Assembly: GCF_015291705.1 (NCBI RefSeq)
Contig: NZ_CP030050.1
Coordinates: 7,874,001 to 7,938,000 of the forward strand
Reading direction: 5' to 3'
Length of the DNA: 64,000 nucleotides
From: Bradyrhizobium arachidis
Lineage (GTDB): Bacteria; Pseudomonadota; Alphaproteobacteria; Rhizobiales; Xanthobacteraceae
Positions 27,315 to 35,229 of this stretch are shown piece by piece. Positions within the stretch are counted from its first letter, which is position 1, and the number at the start of each line of letters is the position of its first letter. The notes beneath the pieces were generated by a model. The model made no database searches. It saw only the letters and a list, made by a program, of their open reading frames with translations, and was not told the DNA's origin. The translations under genes were made by a program, and so were the position numbers.

Positions 27315-28094
27315 ATGAACAAGCTCACCATCGCCGCCGCCGCGCTTTTCCTCGCCTCGACCGCCGCGGCGCATGCCGGCAACTCGATCTCGTTCCAGAT
27401 CGACGGCCAGCACATCCGCATCGAGACGCCGCGCAACTGCGCTTCGCTCGATTGCGTGACTATTGTCGCCCCTGGCCTGTCGAATAAGCCGATCAGGCTG
27501 AACAACATCAACCTCAACGGCCTCGGCGGCTCCAAGGACGATGATGTCGACACCACGCCGGCTCCGGCCACGACCACGCAGCCCGCGCCGGCTCCGGTGC
27601 AGCGGCAGCCCGTGCAGCAGGCGCCGGTCCAGGCGACCGCGCCGGCCGCGCCTGCCGCACCCGCTCCGGCCACGACGGTCGCCGCCGCGCCGGCCGCCGG
27701 CTACGACAACAATACGCAGCCCGCGCCCGTTGCGGCTCCCGTTCCTGTCGCTGCGCCCGCGCCCGTTGCTGCGGCTCCGGCGCCGGTGGCCGCCGCGCCC
27801 GTGGCGGCACCGAACTCGCCGATCGGCGTTTGGGCGACCGAAGAGAACAAGGGCAATGTCCGTGTCGAGCAGTGCGGTCCCAATCTGTGCGGTTACGCCC
27901 AGAAGACCAACGAGCGCATCCTGATCAACATGAAGCCCGATGGCGCGAAGTGGAGCGGCCGCATCCACGATCCCGACTCCGGCCGCAACTACGACTCCAC
28001 GATCGCGATGAAGGGCCCGAACGCGATGCGCGTGCAGGGCTGCGCCTTCGGCGGCATGTTCTGCGGCGGCCAGACCTGGAAGCGCGTGAGCTGA
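27315..28094 (+). CDS. Secreted DUF2147-domain protein with Ala/Pro-rich linker (paralogue 2)
   Basis: 259 residues with a signal peptide (cleavage near AAHA), N-terminal module QHIRIETPRNCASLDCVTI, a low-complexity linker of APVAA-type repeats (about 75-170), and a C-terminal DUF2147-like domain with GVWATEENKGNVRVEQCGPNLCGY and GCAFGGMFCGGQTWKRV. Module order and cysteine pattern match the protein encoded at 26254-27120, from which it is divergently transcribed. The 3' end carries a 21-bp tandem duplication spanning the stop codon. Confidence 0.8.
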   Translation: MNKLTIAAAALFLASTAAAHAGNSISFQIDGQHIRIETPRNCASLDCVTIVAPGLSNKPIRLNNINLNGLGGSKDDDVDTTPAPATTTQPAPAPVQRQPVQQAPVQATAPAAPAAPAPATTVAAAPAAGYDNNTQPAPVAAPVPVAAPAPVAAAPAPVAAAPVAAPNSPIGVWATEENKGNVRVEQCGPNLCGYAQKTNERILINMKPDGAKWSGRIHDPDSGRNYDSTIAMKGPNAMRVQGCAFGGMFCGGQTWKRVS

Positions 28095-28122
28095 CGCGCG
28101 AAGCGCGTGAGCTGACGCGCGA
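28081..28122. repeat. 21-bp tandem duplication across a stop codon
   Basis: AGCGCGTGAGCTGACGCGCG(A) occurs twice in a row (28081-28101 and 28102-28122), with a partial third unit. The first copy contains the final codons and TGA of the DUF2147 gene, and the second sits just after it. Recent slippage is the simplest origin. Confidence 0.9.
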
Positions 28123-28149
28123 AGCGCGTCATCCCTATTGCGCAATTGC

Positions 28150-28253
28150 GCAATGGGGGCGATGCGAAGCATCGAACCCGGGATCTCGAGCGACGAACTC
28201 TCACCACAACTCCTAGATTCCGGGTTCGCGACTTCGTCGCGCCCCGGAATGAC
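28150..28253. repeat. Degenerate copy of the 'ATTCCGGGGC' palindromic repeat
   Basis: Left arm GGGGGCGATGCGAAGCATCG with AACCCGGGATC, and right arm AGATTCCGGG through GCGCCCCGGAATGAC, match the element at 11468-11568 but with a decayed left end. It fills part of the 304 bp gap 28095-28398; the rest shows no gene. Confidence 0.7.
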
Positions 28254-28398
28254 GAGCAAGAACAGACCGCCCTCCGCCGACACCGCCCCGCACCGTTCGA
28301 ACGTTCGCCCCTCCCTCGCGACTCATGTTCATCCGCCATTCAGCTCCCTGCGGCTGATATCGGCCGATCTCGCCTCGCGTTCTCACCGGGACCTCCTC

Positions 28399-29919
28399 GT
28401 GACTTCATTGGTGGCTTGGCGCCGCTTCGTGTTCGCGCTCGTGCTGGCCTTGCCGCTGGCCGGCGTGCGCGTGGCTTGTGCATCCGATGCAATTGAAATC
28501 GCGCAGGCGCAGCCGGCACCTGCCGCCTCCCCGACGCCATCGGCATCGCCAACACCATCGGCTTCGCCGACGCCGGCGGCAGACGCGCAGACCACCGCCG
28601 TCGAGCCGATCGGCAACGTCGCGACCGTGACGGGGATCGCGACCGTGATCCGCGACAGGAATTCCTATCCGCTGCGCGTGCGCGACGACATCTATCTCAA
28701 CGACGTCGTGCAGACCTCGTCGAACTCCTCGCTCGGCATCACCTTCAACGACGCGACCACGTTCAACCTCTCCGCCAGCGCCAAGATCACCATCGACAAT
28801 TACGTCTATGAGGACGGCGGCAAGCAGAACTCGGCGATCTTCGACATCGGCAAGGGCACGGTCGCGTTCGTCGCCGCGGCGGTGGCGAAGACCGGCGACA
28901 TGAAGATCACGACGCCGACCGCGACGCTCGGCATCCGCGGCACCACCGGTGTCGTCGACGTGCCGGAAGGCGCGGCGGCGAACAAAGCAAACAACGTCAA
29001 CATCAAACTCTATCCCGATGCCGACGGCCGCGTCGGCCACATCGACGTCGACGACCGCACCAGCGGCACGCGGCTCGGTGCGTTGACGCGGGCTTCGAGC
29101 GGCTTTGCGATCCGGCCCGGCGCCGCCACCGCCGGCGTCATGCGCTTTGCCGCGGTGCCGATCACGATTCCGGCGCAGCAGATCGCGCGCGACCGCGGCT
29201 TCGTCAGCCAGGTGCATCTGGCGCAGACCACCGGCCGCCAGATCGTCACCGAGCAGCGCGACTTCCGCCGCGCCAATCCGGCCGCGATCAGCCGCATTCC
29301 GCGTCCCACCCAGCCGCCGCAACAGCAGCAATTGCGCCCCACGACAGCGCCGGGTCAGCAACCGCAGCGGCCGAACGGCCAGCCCGGCCAGAACAACCGT
29401 CCCGGTCAACAGCAACAGCCGGGCACGCCGGGCCGCCAAGGAACACAGCAAGGCCAGCCGCCACAGCGGCAGGGACAAGGACAACAAGGACAAGGCGGCG
29501 CCGTGCAGCCGGGTGGCCAACGCGCAGGTCAAGGGCAGCAGCAACAGGGCCAGCAGCAACGGGGTCAACAACAGCCCGGTCAGCAGCAAGGTGCCGGACG
29601 TCCGACAGGTGCACCGCGCGCGGGGCAAGGCGGTCAGCAAGGCACGCTGCCGGGCGGCACGCCGCAAACCCAGCCGCCGCGCGGTGGACAGAATCCGGCG
29701 CAGCCCGGAGCCGTGACACAGCCTCAGCCGGGCGGCACCGCTCCACAAGCACCGGCTCCGCAAACGCCGCACACCGGCCTGCAACCCGGGCAGCCGCCAG
29801 CGCAGCAGCAGCCGGGCATGCAGCGCCAAGGCGGATTCGGGCAGCGCCTCCCCAGCGCGCAACGCCCCGCAGCCCCGCGCAAACCGGCGTCGGCTCCAAA
29901 GGAGAAGGAGCGGCGGTGA
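28399..29919 (+). CDS. Secreted FecR-domain protein with long Gln/Gly/Pro-rich tail
   Basis: 506 residues if started at the GTG at 28399, just before a signal peptide (RRFVFALVLALPLAGVRVACA). An ASPTP repeat linker is followed by a FecR domain (about 70-190: GIATVIRDRNSYPLRVRDDIYLNDVVQTSSNSS and TPTATLGIRGT). From about residue 300 it is an intrinsically disordered Gln-rich tail (GQQQ, PGQ units). FecR domains of this free secreted type are common in rhizobia and are not anti-sigma factors. The start is uncertain: the open frame extends to 28138 through a repeat. Confidence 0.78.
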   Translation: MTSLVAWRRFVFALVLALPLAGVRVACASDAIEIAQAQPAPAASPTPSASPTPSASPTPAADAQTTAVEPIGNVATVTGIATVIRDRNSYPLRVRDDIYLNDVVQTSSNSSLGITFNDATTFNLSASAKITIDNYVYEDGGKQNSAIFDIGKGTVAFVAAAVAKTGDMKITTPTATLGIRGTTGVVDVPEGAAANKANNVNIKLYPDADGRVGHIDVDDRTSGTRLGALTRASSGFAIRPGAATAGVMRFAAVPITIPAQQIARDRGFVSQVHLAQTTGRQIVTEQRDFRRANPAAISRIPRPTQPPQQQQLRPTTAPGQQPQRPNGQPGQNNRPGQQQQPGTPGRQGTQQGQPPQRQGQGQQGQGGAVQPGGQRAGQGQQQQGQQQRGQQQPGQQQGAGRPTGAPRAGQGGQQGTLPGGTPQTQPPRGGQNPAQPGAVTQPQPGGTAPQAPAPQTPHTGLQPGQPPAQQQPGMQRQGGFGQRLPSAQRPAAPRKPASAPKEKERR

Positions 29920-29949
29920 AGTGTGGCGTGCATCAGTGCGCTCGGTGCA

Positions 29950-30145
29950 CTCCCTCGCCCCGTTATTACGGGGAGAGGGTTGGGGTGAGGGGCTGCTTCC
30001 GCGAACTCGATTTCAATCGTAAGCGCAGCACTCAACTCAATCGTACGAGTCGGATGGACTTCCATTCTTGCAACGGTGTGCCCAGCCCCTCACCCGGATC
30101 GCTTGCGCGATCCGACCTCTCCCCGCTGAAGAGCGGGGAGAGGTA
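29950..30145. repeat. Long composite palindrome, 'CTCCCCGCNNGCGGGGAGAGG' family
   Basis: Outer segments CGCCCCGTTATTACGGGGAGAGGG with TTGGGGTGAGGGG at the left, and CCCCTCACCCGG with CCTCTCCCCGCTGAAGAGCG at the right, are inverted complements around a unique centre. Relatives lie at 33406-33577, 54259-54403 and, as a minimal hairpin, 59590-59618. It separates the FecR gene from the convergent NUDIX gene. Confidence 0.85.
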
Positions 30146-30153
30146 AAGAGCCC

Positions 30154-30723
30154 TCATGCCTCGCCGCGAAGCCAGGCCCGCACCTTCTGCAACAGGCCAT
30201 GCCGCAGTTCGTCGACGGAGGCGGCCTCAGCCGGTGTCAGCGTCTGCAAGGCGGCATCGATGTCGTCGGCCGCCAGCGTTGGCGCCGGCTCGGGCGCAGG
30301 CGCGGGCACCGGCCCAGCGGCCGCAAGCGCGATCGGGCCGACTTGCGTCAGGAACGCGCGCTCATATTCACGCGACAGGCGGGCGAGCGCGTCGTCGAGT
30401 GTCAGCCAGTCCACCGCCTTGATGTCGTTCATCAGCTTGCGGACGGGACCGCCATCGGCTTCCATCCGCCAGAAATGCACGACCTTGGAGCGCCCGCCCG
30501 ACTGGTAGACCAGCGTGCCCAGAAATTCGTGCATGGCCACGTCATGGCCGGTCTCTTCGAGCACCTCGCGATGCGCGGCTTCCTTCGGCGTCTCGCCGTC
30601 GTCGAGCTTGCCCTTGGGCAGGACCCATTCGTTGCGCTTGCGCTGGCGCACGACCGCGATCAGCGGCGTCGAACCACGCCGCAGCACAATACCACCCGCC
30701 GCCATCACCGGCGCTCGCGCCAT
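30154..30723 (-). CDS. NUDIX hydrolase
   Basis: 189 residues. The NUDIX box GKLDDGETPKEAAHREVLEETG begins at about residue 38, with REVLEE supplying the metal ligands. This family hydrolyses nucleoside-diphosphate-linked compounds. The domain resembles diadenosine-polyphosphate or house-cleaning types (LPKGKLD start). A Pro/Ala linker and a short helical C-terminal region (about 150-189) are unusual additions. The GTG three bases upstream is an alternative start. It is 68 bp downstream of psd on the same strand. Confidence 0.9.
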   Translation of the reverse strand: MARAPVMAAGGIVLRRGSTPLIAVVRQRKRNEWVLPKGKLDDGETPKEAAHREVLEETGHDVAMHEFLGTLVYQSGGRSKVVHFWRMEADGGPVRKLMNDIKAVDWLTLDDALARLSREYERAFLTQVGPIALAAAGPVPAPAPEPAPTLAADDIDAALQTLTPAEAASVDELRHGLLQKVRAWLRGEA

Positions 30724-30791
30724 CACCCAATCCGTCGTCGTCAGAACCGTCCCCGGGGACGATATAGGCGAGGGTCAGGGCAGATTGAAGG

Positions 30792-31655
30792 CTACTTTCT
30801 TTTCAACAGCGCTTGACCTGCGCGAATGCGCGTGCCCTCGGCGATACCGTCGCAGAAGGTAAAATCGCCGGGCGCCAGGATGATGATGGTCGAGCCGTGC
30901 TCGAACCAGCCGAGCTCCTCGCCCTTGGTCACGTTGACGTCGCAGGGGAAATTGACCGGGCCGCGGGTCTGCGCGTTCAGCACCATGTCGAGGAAGTGCA
31001 ACCGAATGCTTGCGACCAGGATCGCAGCAACCGGCACGAGCGTCACCGCCTCGCCGGTCGGAAGATGCGTGCGGATCACCGCGCGCTCGTTCTTGCAGAA
31101 CAGCCGCTCCACGCGCTTGAGCGCGATCGGATTGACGTTCCAGACGTCGCCATGGATCAGCGTGACCCGCTCGATATGGGCGTCATAGGGCGCATGGAAG
31201 CGGTGATACATGCTCGAGGTCAACCGCAGCGTGACGAAGCTTCCGTTGCGGTGCTGATCGACCAGCGCGGAGTCGCCGACGAGGTCCAGCAACGAATACG
31301 GCGCGCCCTTGACCTGGAACAGTTCGGTATCGGCGATCCGGCCATGGGCGCCGACGATGCCGTCGGACGGGCTGGCGACGACCGCCGGATCGGGATCAAA
31401 GGGCCGCAGGCCAGGCTTGAGCTCCCGGGTGAAGCAGTCGTGCAGACTCCTGAAATGGGTCTTGCGCGCCTCCGACAGATCGAGGTCGGAGAACAGCTTC
31501 CACAGCGCGATCGAGAAGTCCCGTACCAGCGGATTCTCGATCTTGGAGAACCAACCCATGAACCGGGTCAGGGCCGCGCGGGGGATGCGGTTGGTCAACA
31601 GGAAGTTGAGGTCTTCCTGCTGGGTGAAAGAGGCAATGAGGGCTTTGACTGTCAT
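30792..31655 (-). CDS. psd: Phosphatidylserine decarboxylase
   Basis: Membrane-associated pyruvoyl enzyme that makes phosphatidylethanolamine from phosphatidylserine. 287 residues. The self-cleavage motif is HGST (Gly254-Ser255), where the Ser becomes the pyruvoyl group of the small subunit. SPSDG, YHRFHAP and AGALLVGS-equivalent segments (VPVAAILVASI) are seen. It is the longer psd type, not the short archaeal-like form usual in rhizobia. pmtA, which methylates the product to phosphatidylcholine, is 2.9 kb away. The start lies only 35 bp from the divergent aminotransferase start. Confidence 0.93.
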   Translation of the reverse strand: MTVKALIASFTQQEDLNFLLTNRIPRAALTRFMGWFSKIENPLVRDFSIALWKLFSDLDLSEARKTHFRSLHDCFTRELKPGLRPFDPDPAVVASPSDGIVGAHGRIADTELFQVKGAPYSLLDLVGDSALVDQHRNGSFVTLRLTSSMYHRFHAPYDAHIERVTLIHGDVWNVNPIALKRVERLFCKNERAVIRTHLPTGEAVTLVPVAAILVASIRLHFLDMVLNAQTRGPVNFPCDVNVTKGEELGWFEHGSTIIILAPGDFTFCDGIAEGTRIRAGQALLKRK

Positions 31656-31690
31656 GAATCTGTCAGCTCGCAGGGTTAGCGCTTGTTGTC

Positions 31691-33355
31691 ATGGAAACGA
31701 CACTCCCGATTCTCTCGATGTCCGTGGCCGCCGCAGCGTCTGCTGCCGCCGTCCTCCCGAAGATCAAGGCGCGGGTCGAACTGTCCCGCGCCAAGCACCG
31801 CTCGCTCGCCGGACACTCCAAGATGTCGCGGCGGGTGGCCAAGCTGCTGCCGTTCTACGAGTTCGAGGGTGACAAGTATTTCGGCTGCGACGGCGCGCCT
31901 GACAACGTGGTGAAGCAGCGCAAGGACGCCTTCTTCCGTCTCGCAGCTCTCTACGCCGATCGCTACCCCAAGGGCCGCGCGATGACGAAGCAAGCGGCCG
32001 AGACGATCTCCGACCTCAACTTCACCGAAAGCTACCGCGTGCCGTTCCAGTTCTCGCGCCTCGTCCGCGAGCATCTGGGCACCTCGACCTTCATGGAGTC
32101 CTCGAGCGGCGTCACCGTCACCGATGTCGACGGCAACACCTCCTACGACCTCACGGGCTCCTACGGCGTCAACATCTTCGGCAACGACTTCTACAAGGAG
32201 TGCATCGAGGGCTCCGAGAAGCGCGCGCATGCGCTCGGTCCCGTGCTCGGTCCCTACCACCCCGTCATCCTCGAGAACGTGCAGCGGCTCAGCCAGATCT
32301 CCGGCCTCGACGAAGTCTCGTTCCACATGTCCGGCACCGAAGCCGTGATGCAGGCCGTGCGCCTTGCGCGCTACCACACCAAGCGCACGCATCTGGTCCG
32401 TTTCGCCGGCGCTTATCACGGCTGGTGGGGCGACGTGCAGCCCGGTGTCGGCAATCCGATTCCCGCGCACGAGACCTACACGCTTTCCGAGATGTCCGAG
32501 AAGACGCTGCACGTGCTGCGCACGCGCAAGGACATCGCCTGCGTGCTGGTCAACCCGCTGCAGGGCCTGCATCCGAACAGCAACGCGCCCGGCGATTCCT
32601 CGCTGGTCGACAGTTCCCGCGGCGGCAATTTCGATCGCGCCGCCTACACCGAATGGCTGAAGAAGCTGCGCGAGGTCTGCGACCAGCGCGGCATCGTGCT
32701 GATCTTCGACGAGGTCTTCGTTGGCTTCCGTCTCGCCGCCGGCGGCGCCCAGGAATATTTCGGCGTCAAGGCCGACATGGTGACCTACGGCAAGAGCCTC
32801 GCCGGCGGCCTGCCGGTCGGCGTGGTCTGCGGCAAGAAGGAATTGATGCGCCGCTTCCGCGACGACCGGCCCGCCGACATCTGCTTTGCGCGCGGCACCT
32901 TCAACTCGCATCCCTACGTCATGACGGCGATGGACGAGTTCTTGAGCCGCCTCGCCAGCCCGAACTTCCGCGCCATCTACGATGGCCTGGATGCGACCTG
33001 GAACGGCCGCGTCGCGAGGCTCAACCAGATGATGACCGACGCCAAGCTGCCGGTGCAGTTCGCCAACTTCTCGTCGATCTGGACGGTGAAATACACGACC
33101 CCGTCCCGTTACAACTGGATGCTGCAATACTATCTGCGCGCCGAAGGGCTGGCGCTGAGCTGGGTCGGCACGGGACGACTGATCTTCAGCCTCAACTACA
33201 CCGACGCCGACTTCGCTGAGGTCGCCGACCGCTTCGTCCGCGCCGCTGAAAAGATGAAGGCCGACGGCTTCTGGTGGCACGACGGTGTGCTCACCAATAA
33301 GAACATCAAGCGGCAGATTCTGAAAGAGATGCTGGCCAAGCGCTTCGGGCGCTGA
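31691..33355 (+). CDS. Class III PLP aminotransferase (glutamate-1-semialdehyde aminomutase-like), role unknown
   Basis: 554 residues, about 100 longer than typical class III enzymes because of an N-terminal region (residues 1-120). Family motifs: SGTEAVMQAVRLAR, the Asp pair region LIFDEVFVGFR, and the PLP lysine in VTYGKSLAGGLPVG. Genome annotations usually call such proteins HemL-like, but alphaproteobacteria make 5-aminolevulinate with HemA, so heme synthesis is unlikely. The neighbours psd, pmtA and a GT4 suggest a lipid or polar-head-group amination. Alternative starts exist at residues 10 and 45. Confidence 0.85.
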   Translation: METTLPILSMSVAAAASAAAVLPKIKARVELSRAKHRSLAGHSKMSRRVAKLLPFYEFEGDKYFGCDGAPDNVVKQRKDAFFRLAALYADRYPKGRAMTKQAAETISDLNFTESYRVPFQFSRLVREHLGTSTFMESSSGVTVTDVDGNTSYDLTGSYGVNIFGNDFYKECIEGSEKRAHALGPVLGPYHPVILENVQRLSQISGLDEVSFHMSGTEAVMQAVRLARYHTKRTHLVRFAGAYHGWWGDVQPGVGNPIPAHETYTLSEMSEKTLHVLRTRKDIACVLVNPLQGLHPNSNAPGDSSLVDSSRGGNFDRAAYTEWLKKLREVCDQRGIVLIFDEVFVGFRLAAGGAQEYFGVKADMVTYGKSLAGGLPVGVVCGKKELMRRFRDDRPADICFARGTFNSHPYVMTAMDEFLSRLASPNFRAIYDGLDATWNGRVARLNQMMTDAKLPVQFANFSSIWTVKYTTPSRYNWMLQYYLRAEGLALSWVGTGRLIFSLNYTDADFAEVADRFVRAAEKMKADGFWWHDGVLTNKNIKRQILKEMLAKRFGR

Positions 33356-33405
33356 GGCTTCGCTACGCGCACACCGCATACCGGCCGCCCCCAACACCGC
33401 TCTCC

Positions 33406-33577
33406 CTTCCCCCTCTCCCCGGTTGCGGGGAGAGGGTTGGGGTGAGGGGGGCTCCCCGCGCGCGCGGTGAGAGTTGGTGGACGCCCAGCTAGCAGAGCCC
33501 CCGCGGAGAGCCCCCCTCACCCGGCTTTGCGCTACGCGCAAAACCGACCTCTCCCCGCAAGCGGGGCGAGGTGAAGA
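33406..33577. repeat. Long composite palindrome, 'CTCCCCGCNNGCGGGGAGAGG' family
   Basis: Left block CCCCTCTCCCCGG-TTG-CGGGGAGAGGG and GGGGTGAGGG; right block CCCCCTCACCCGG and GACCTCTCCCCGCAAGCGG. The centre carries GCGCGGTGAGAGTTGG and CGCGGAGAG, shared with the copy at 54259-54403. A short palindrome (GATGCCCGGCACGAGGCCGG) follows at about 33623. Together they fill the 337 bp between convergent genes. Confidence 0.85.
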
Positions 33578-33692
33578 GAGCGCGCGCCTCGCCAGAGTCA
33601 CTTTGAAAGCATCCCCAAGACGTGGATGCCCGGCACGAGGCCGGGCATGACGCAACCATCAGACATCGGAGTGTTTGGTGTGAGCTGCGCGC

Positions 33693-34352
33693 TCAGGCGT
33701 GCTGCTCTTCGAGCGCGGGCTCGGCGATGAGGCCCAGCGTATGCTCGGGGTTGAGGTGCAGGCCGGGATCCATCAGCTCGCCGCGCATCAGCGCCAGCGG
33801 AGCGGAGCGATAGAGCATCAGATCGTGGAAGGGGTCGGTCAGGATCTTGGTCATCCAGACGAGGCCGGTCTCGACGTCGCGGATGAAGAACAGGTGCACG
33901 GTGCGGAACAGGAGGCCGCCGCCGCCGATCACGAGCCAGATATTGGCGACCTGACGCATGAAGTCGGTCGCGGTCGCCCAGGGCGTGAACAGGCCGAACA
34001 GCGTCGGATCGACCACCAGCACCAGCGGCGAGAGCGCCCAGATCGCCATCAGCACCACCTTGCGCTGAAGGTTGTAGCCGACCTTGATCTCTTCCTTGTG
34101 CTCGTGCGTCGCCTGGTTGATGTGGTCGTAATCGTGCGGCTCGAAGAAGAAATGACCGGCCTGACGCGAGGTCATCGAGACCAGCCAGCCGACCAGGGCG
34201 GAGATCATGGGGTCGACGAACAGCCAGACATAGGCGAAGAGAAAGCTCAGCGCGCTGACGAAGTGCAGGCTCTGATTGATGCGGCTGTGGTGATAGTAGC
34301 GATGGTCGTCCCAGCGCTGGATCCGCAGCTGCTCGAGATAGTTCTTGATCAT
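33693..34352 (-). CDS. Polytopic membrane protein resembling Mpo1/DUF962 proteins
   Basis: 219 residues from the ATG at 34352, preceded by GGGGGAG. About four membrane helices. The pattern YYHHSRINQSLHF at the start and RQAGHFFFEPHDYDH later resembles the histidine-bearing motifs of the Mpo1-like DUF962 family, whose yeast member is a dioxygenase in 2-hydroxy fatty acid alpha-oxidation. Homology is suggested only by motif; the C-terminal half does not match. It lies in the lipid neighbourhood, 154 bp downstream of pmtA on the same strand. Confidence 0.6.
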   Translation of the reverse strand: MIKNYLEQLRIQRWDDHRYYHHSRINQSLHFVSALSFLFAYVWLFVDPMISALVGWLVSMTSRQAGHFFFEPHDYDHINQATHEHKEEIKVGYNLQRKVVLMAIWALSPLVLVVDPTLFGLFTPWATATDFMRQVANIWLVIGGGGLLFRTVHLFFIRDVETGLVWMTKILTDPFHDLMLYRSAPLALMRGELMDPGLHLNPEHTLGLIAEPALEEQHA

Positions 34353-34506
34353 GCTCTCCCCCAAAATGCTTCGGGTTCAGGATTTACAGGGATTCGATGT
34401 AGGCCGTGTGACATCATCATTTTGTCATATGACGATGTGCAGCGACGCGATGACGCACGCGAACACGTGAGCGGCGGAGCGAGCCGCCGCTCGTACGCAG
34501 CCCTGC

Positions 34507-35196
34507 TCAGGCTGCCTTGGCGACGTCGACCTTGCGGAAGCGCACCAGCGAGAAGTGGCCGAGCGGCGGAATCAGGCGGCGCTCGGCGAGCTCGATGCCA
34601 TTGGCACCGGAGAGCCACTTCGCGTAACGCGACCAGGCGAACTCGGCGGTGCGGAAGCCGAGCGGACGCACCACCGGCTGGAGCTTCTGCTCGATGAAGC
34701 GGCGCATGCCGGTGTCGGCGCTGACGCGGGTCAGGATGATCAGCTCGCCGCCCGGACGCAGCACGCGGGCGAATTCGTCGAGCGCCTTCTCCGGATTCGG
34801 CACGGCGGTGACGACATACTGCGCCATCACGACGTCGAAGGAATTGTCGGGGAATTCGAGCTTCTCGGCGTCCATCACCGCGAGGCCCTCGACATTCTTG
34901 AGGTTGCCTTCGCTGACGCGGCGGCGCGCCTTGTCGAGCATCGCGTCCGAAATGTCGGTGCCGAAGATGCGAAGATGCGGAGCGTACAGCGGCAGCGAGA
35001 TGCCGGTGCCGACACCGACCTCGAGCACACGACCGCCGATCTTGTTGGTGGCTGCGATCGCGGCCTGACGGCCCTTGGCAAACACACCGCCGAACACGAG
35101 ATCGTAGACGGGCGCCCAGCGGTCATAAGCCTGCTCGACCGAGCCACGGGTGAGGTCAAGCTGCTGGGTGCCGTCAAGGTTCATGATCTTAGCCAT
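34507..35196 (-). CDS. pmtA: Phosphatidylethanolamine N-methyltransferase (PmtA-like class I methyltransferase)
   Basis: 229 residues, SAM-dependent methyltransferase: motif I RVLEVGVGTGISLPLY (about 56-71), then FGTDISDAMLDKARRR, and motif III LRPGGELIILTRV. The N-terminal YDRWAPVYDLVFGGVFAKGR and the region after it fit the PmtA group that methylates PE stepwise to phosphatidylcholine, essential for symbiosis in Bradyrhizobium. A ubiquinone-type methyltransferase is the main alternative. It sits 33 bp downstream of the glycosyltransferase, likely in one operon. Confidence 0.82.
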   Translation of the reverse strand: MAKIMNLDGTQQLDLTRGSVEQAYDRWAPVYDLVFGGVFAKGRQAAIAATNKIGGRVLEVGVGTGISLPLYAPHLRIFGTDISDAMLDKARRRVSEGNLKNVEGLAVMDAEKLEFPDNSFDVVMAQYVVTAVPNPEKALDEFARVLRPGGELIILTRVSADTGMRRFIEQKLQPVVRPLGFRTAEFAWSRYAKWLSGANGIELAERRLIPPLGHFSLVRFRKVDVAKAA

Positions 35197-35229
35197 CGAT
35201 GAGGTTCTCGCTGTGGGTCAAAGCTATGG

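Noticed and set aside
28405..29862. 485-codon minus-strand frame opposite the FecR gene
   Set aside because: It is Leu/Arg-rich shadow translation of the Gln-rich coding strand with no family motif. GC-rich DNA commonly leaves such antisense frames open.
31691..33355. Naming the class III aminotransferase hemL
   Set aside because: The fold matches, but it carries about 100 extra residues, and alphaproteobacteria use the HemA route to aminolevulinate, so heme function is not supported.
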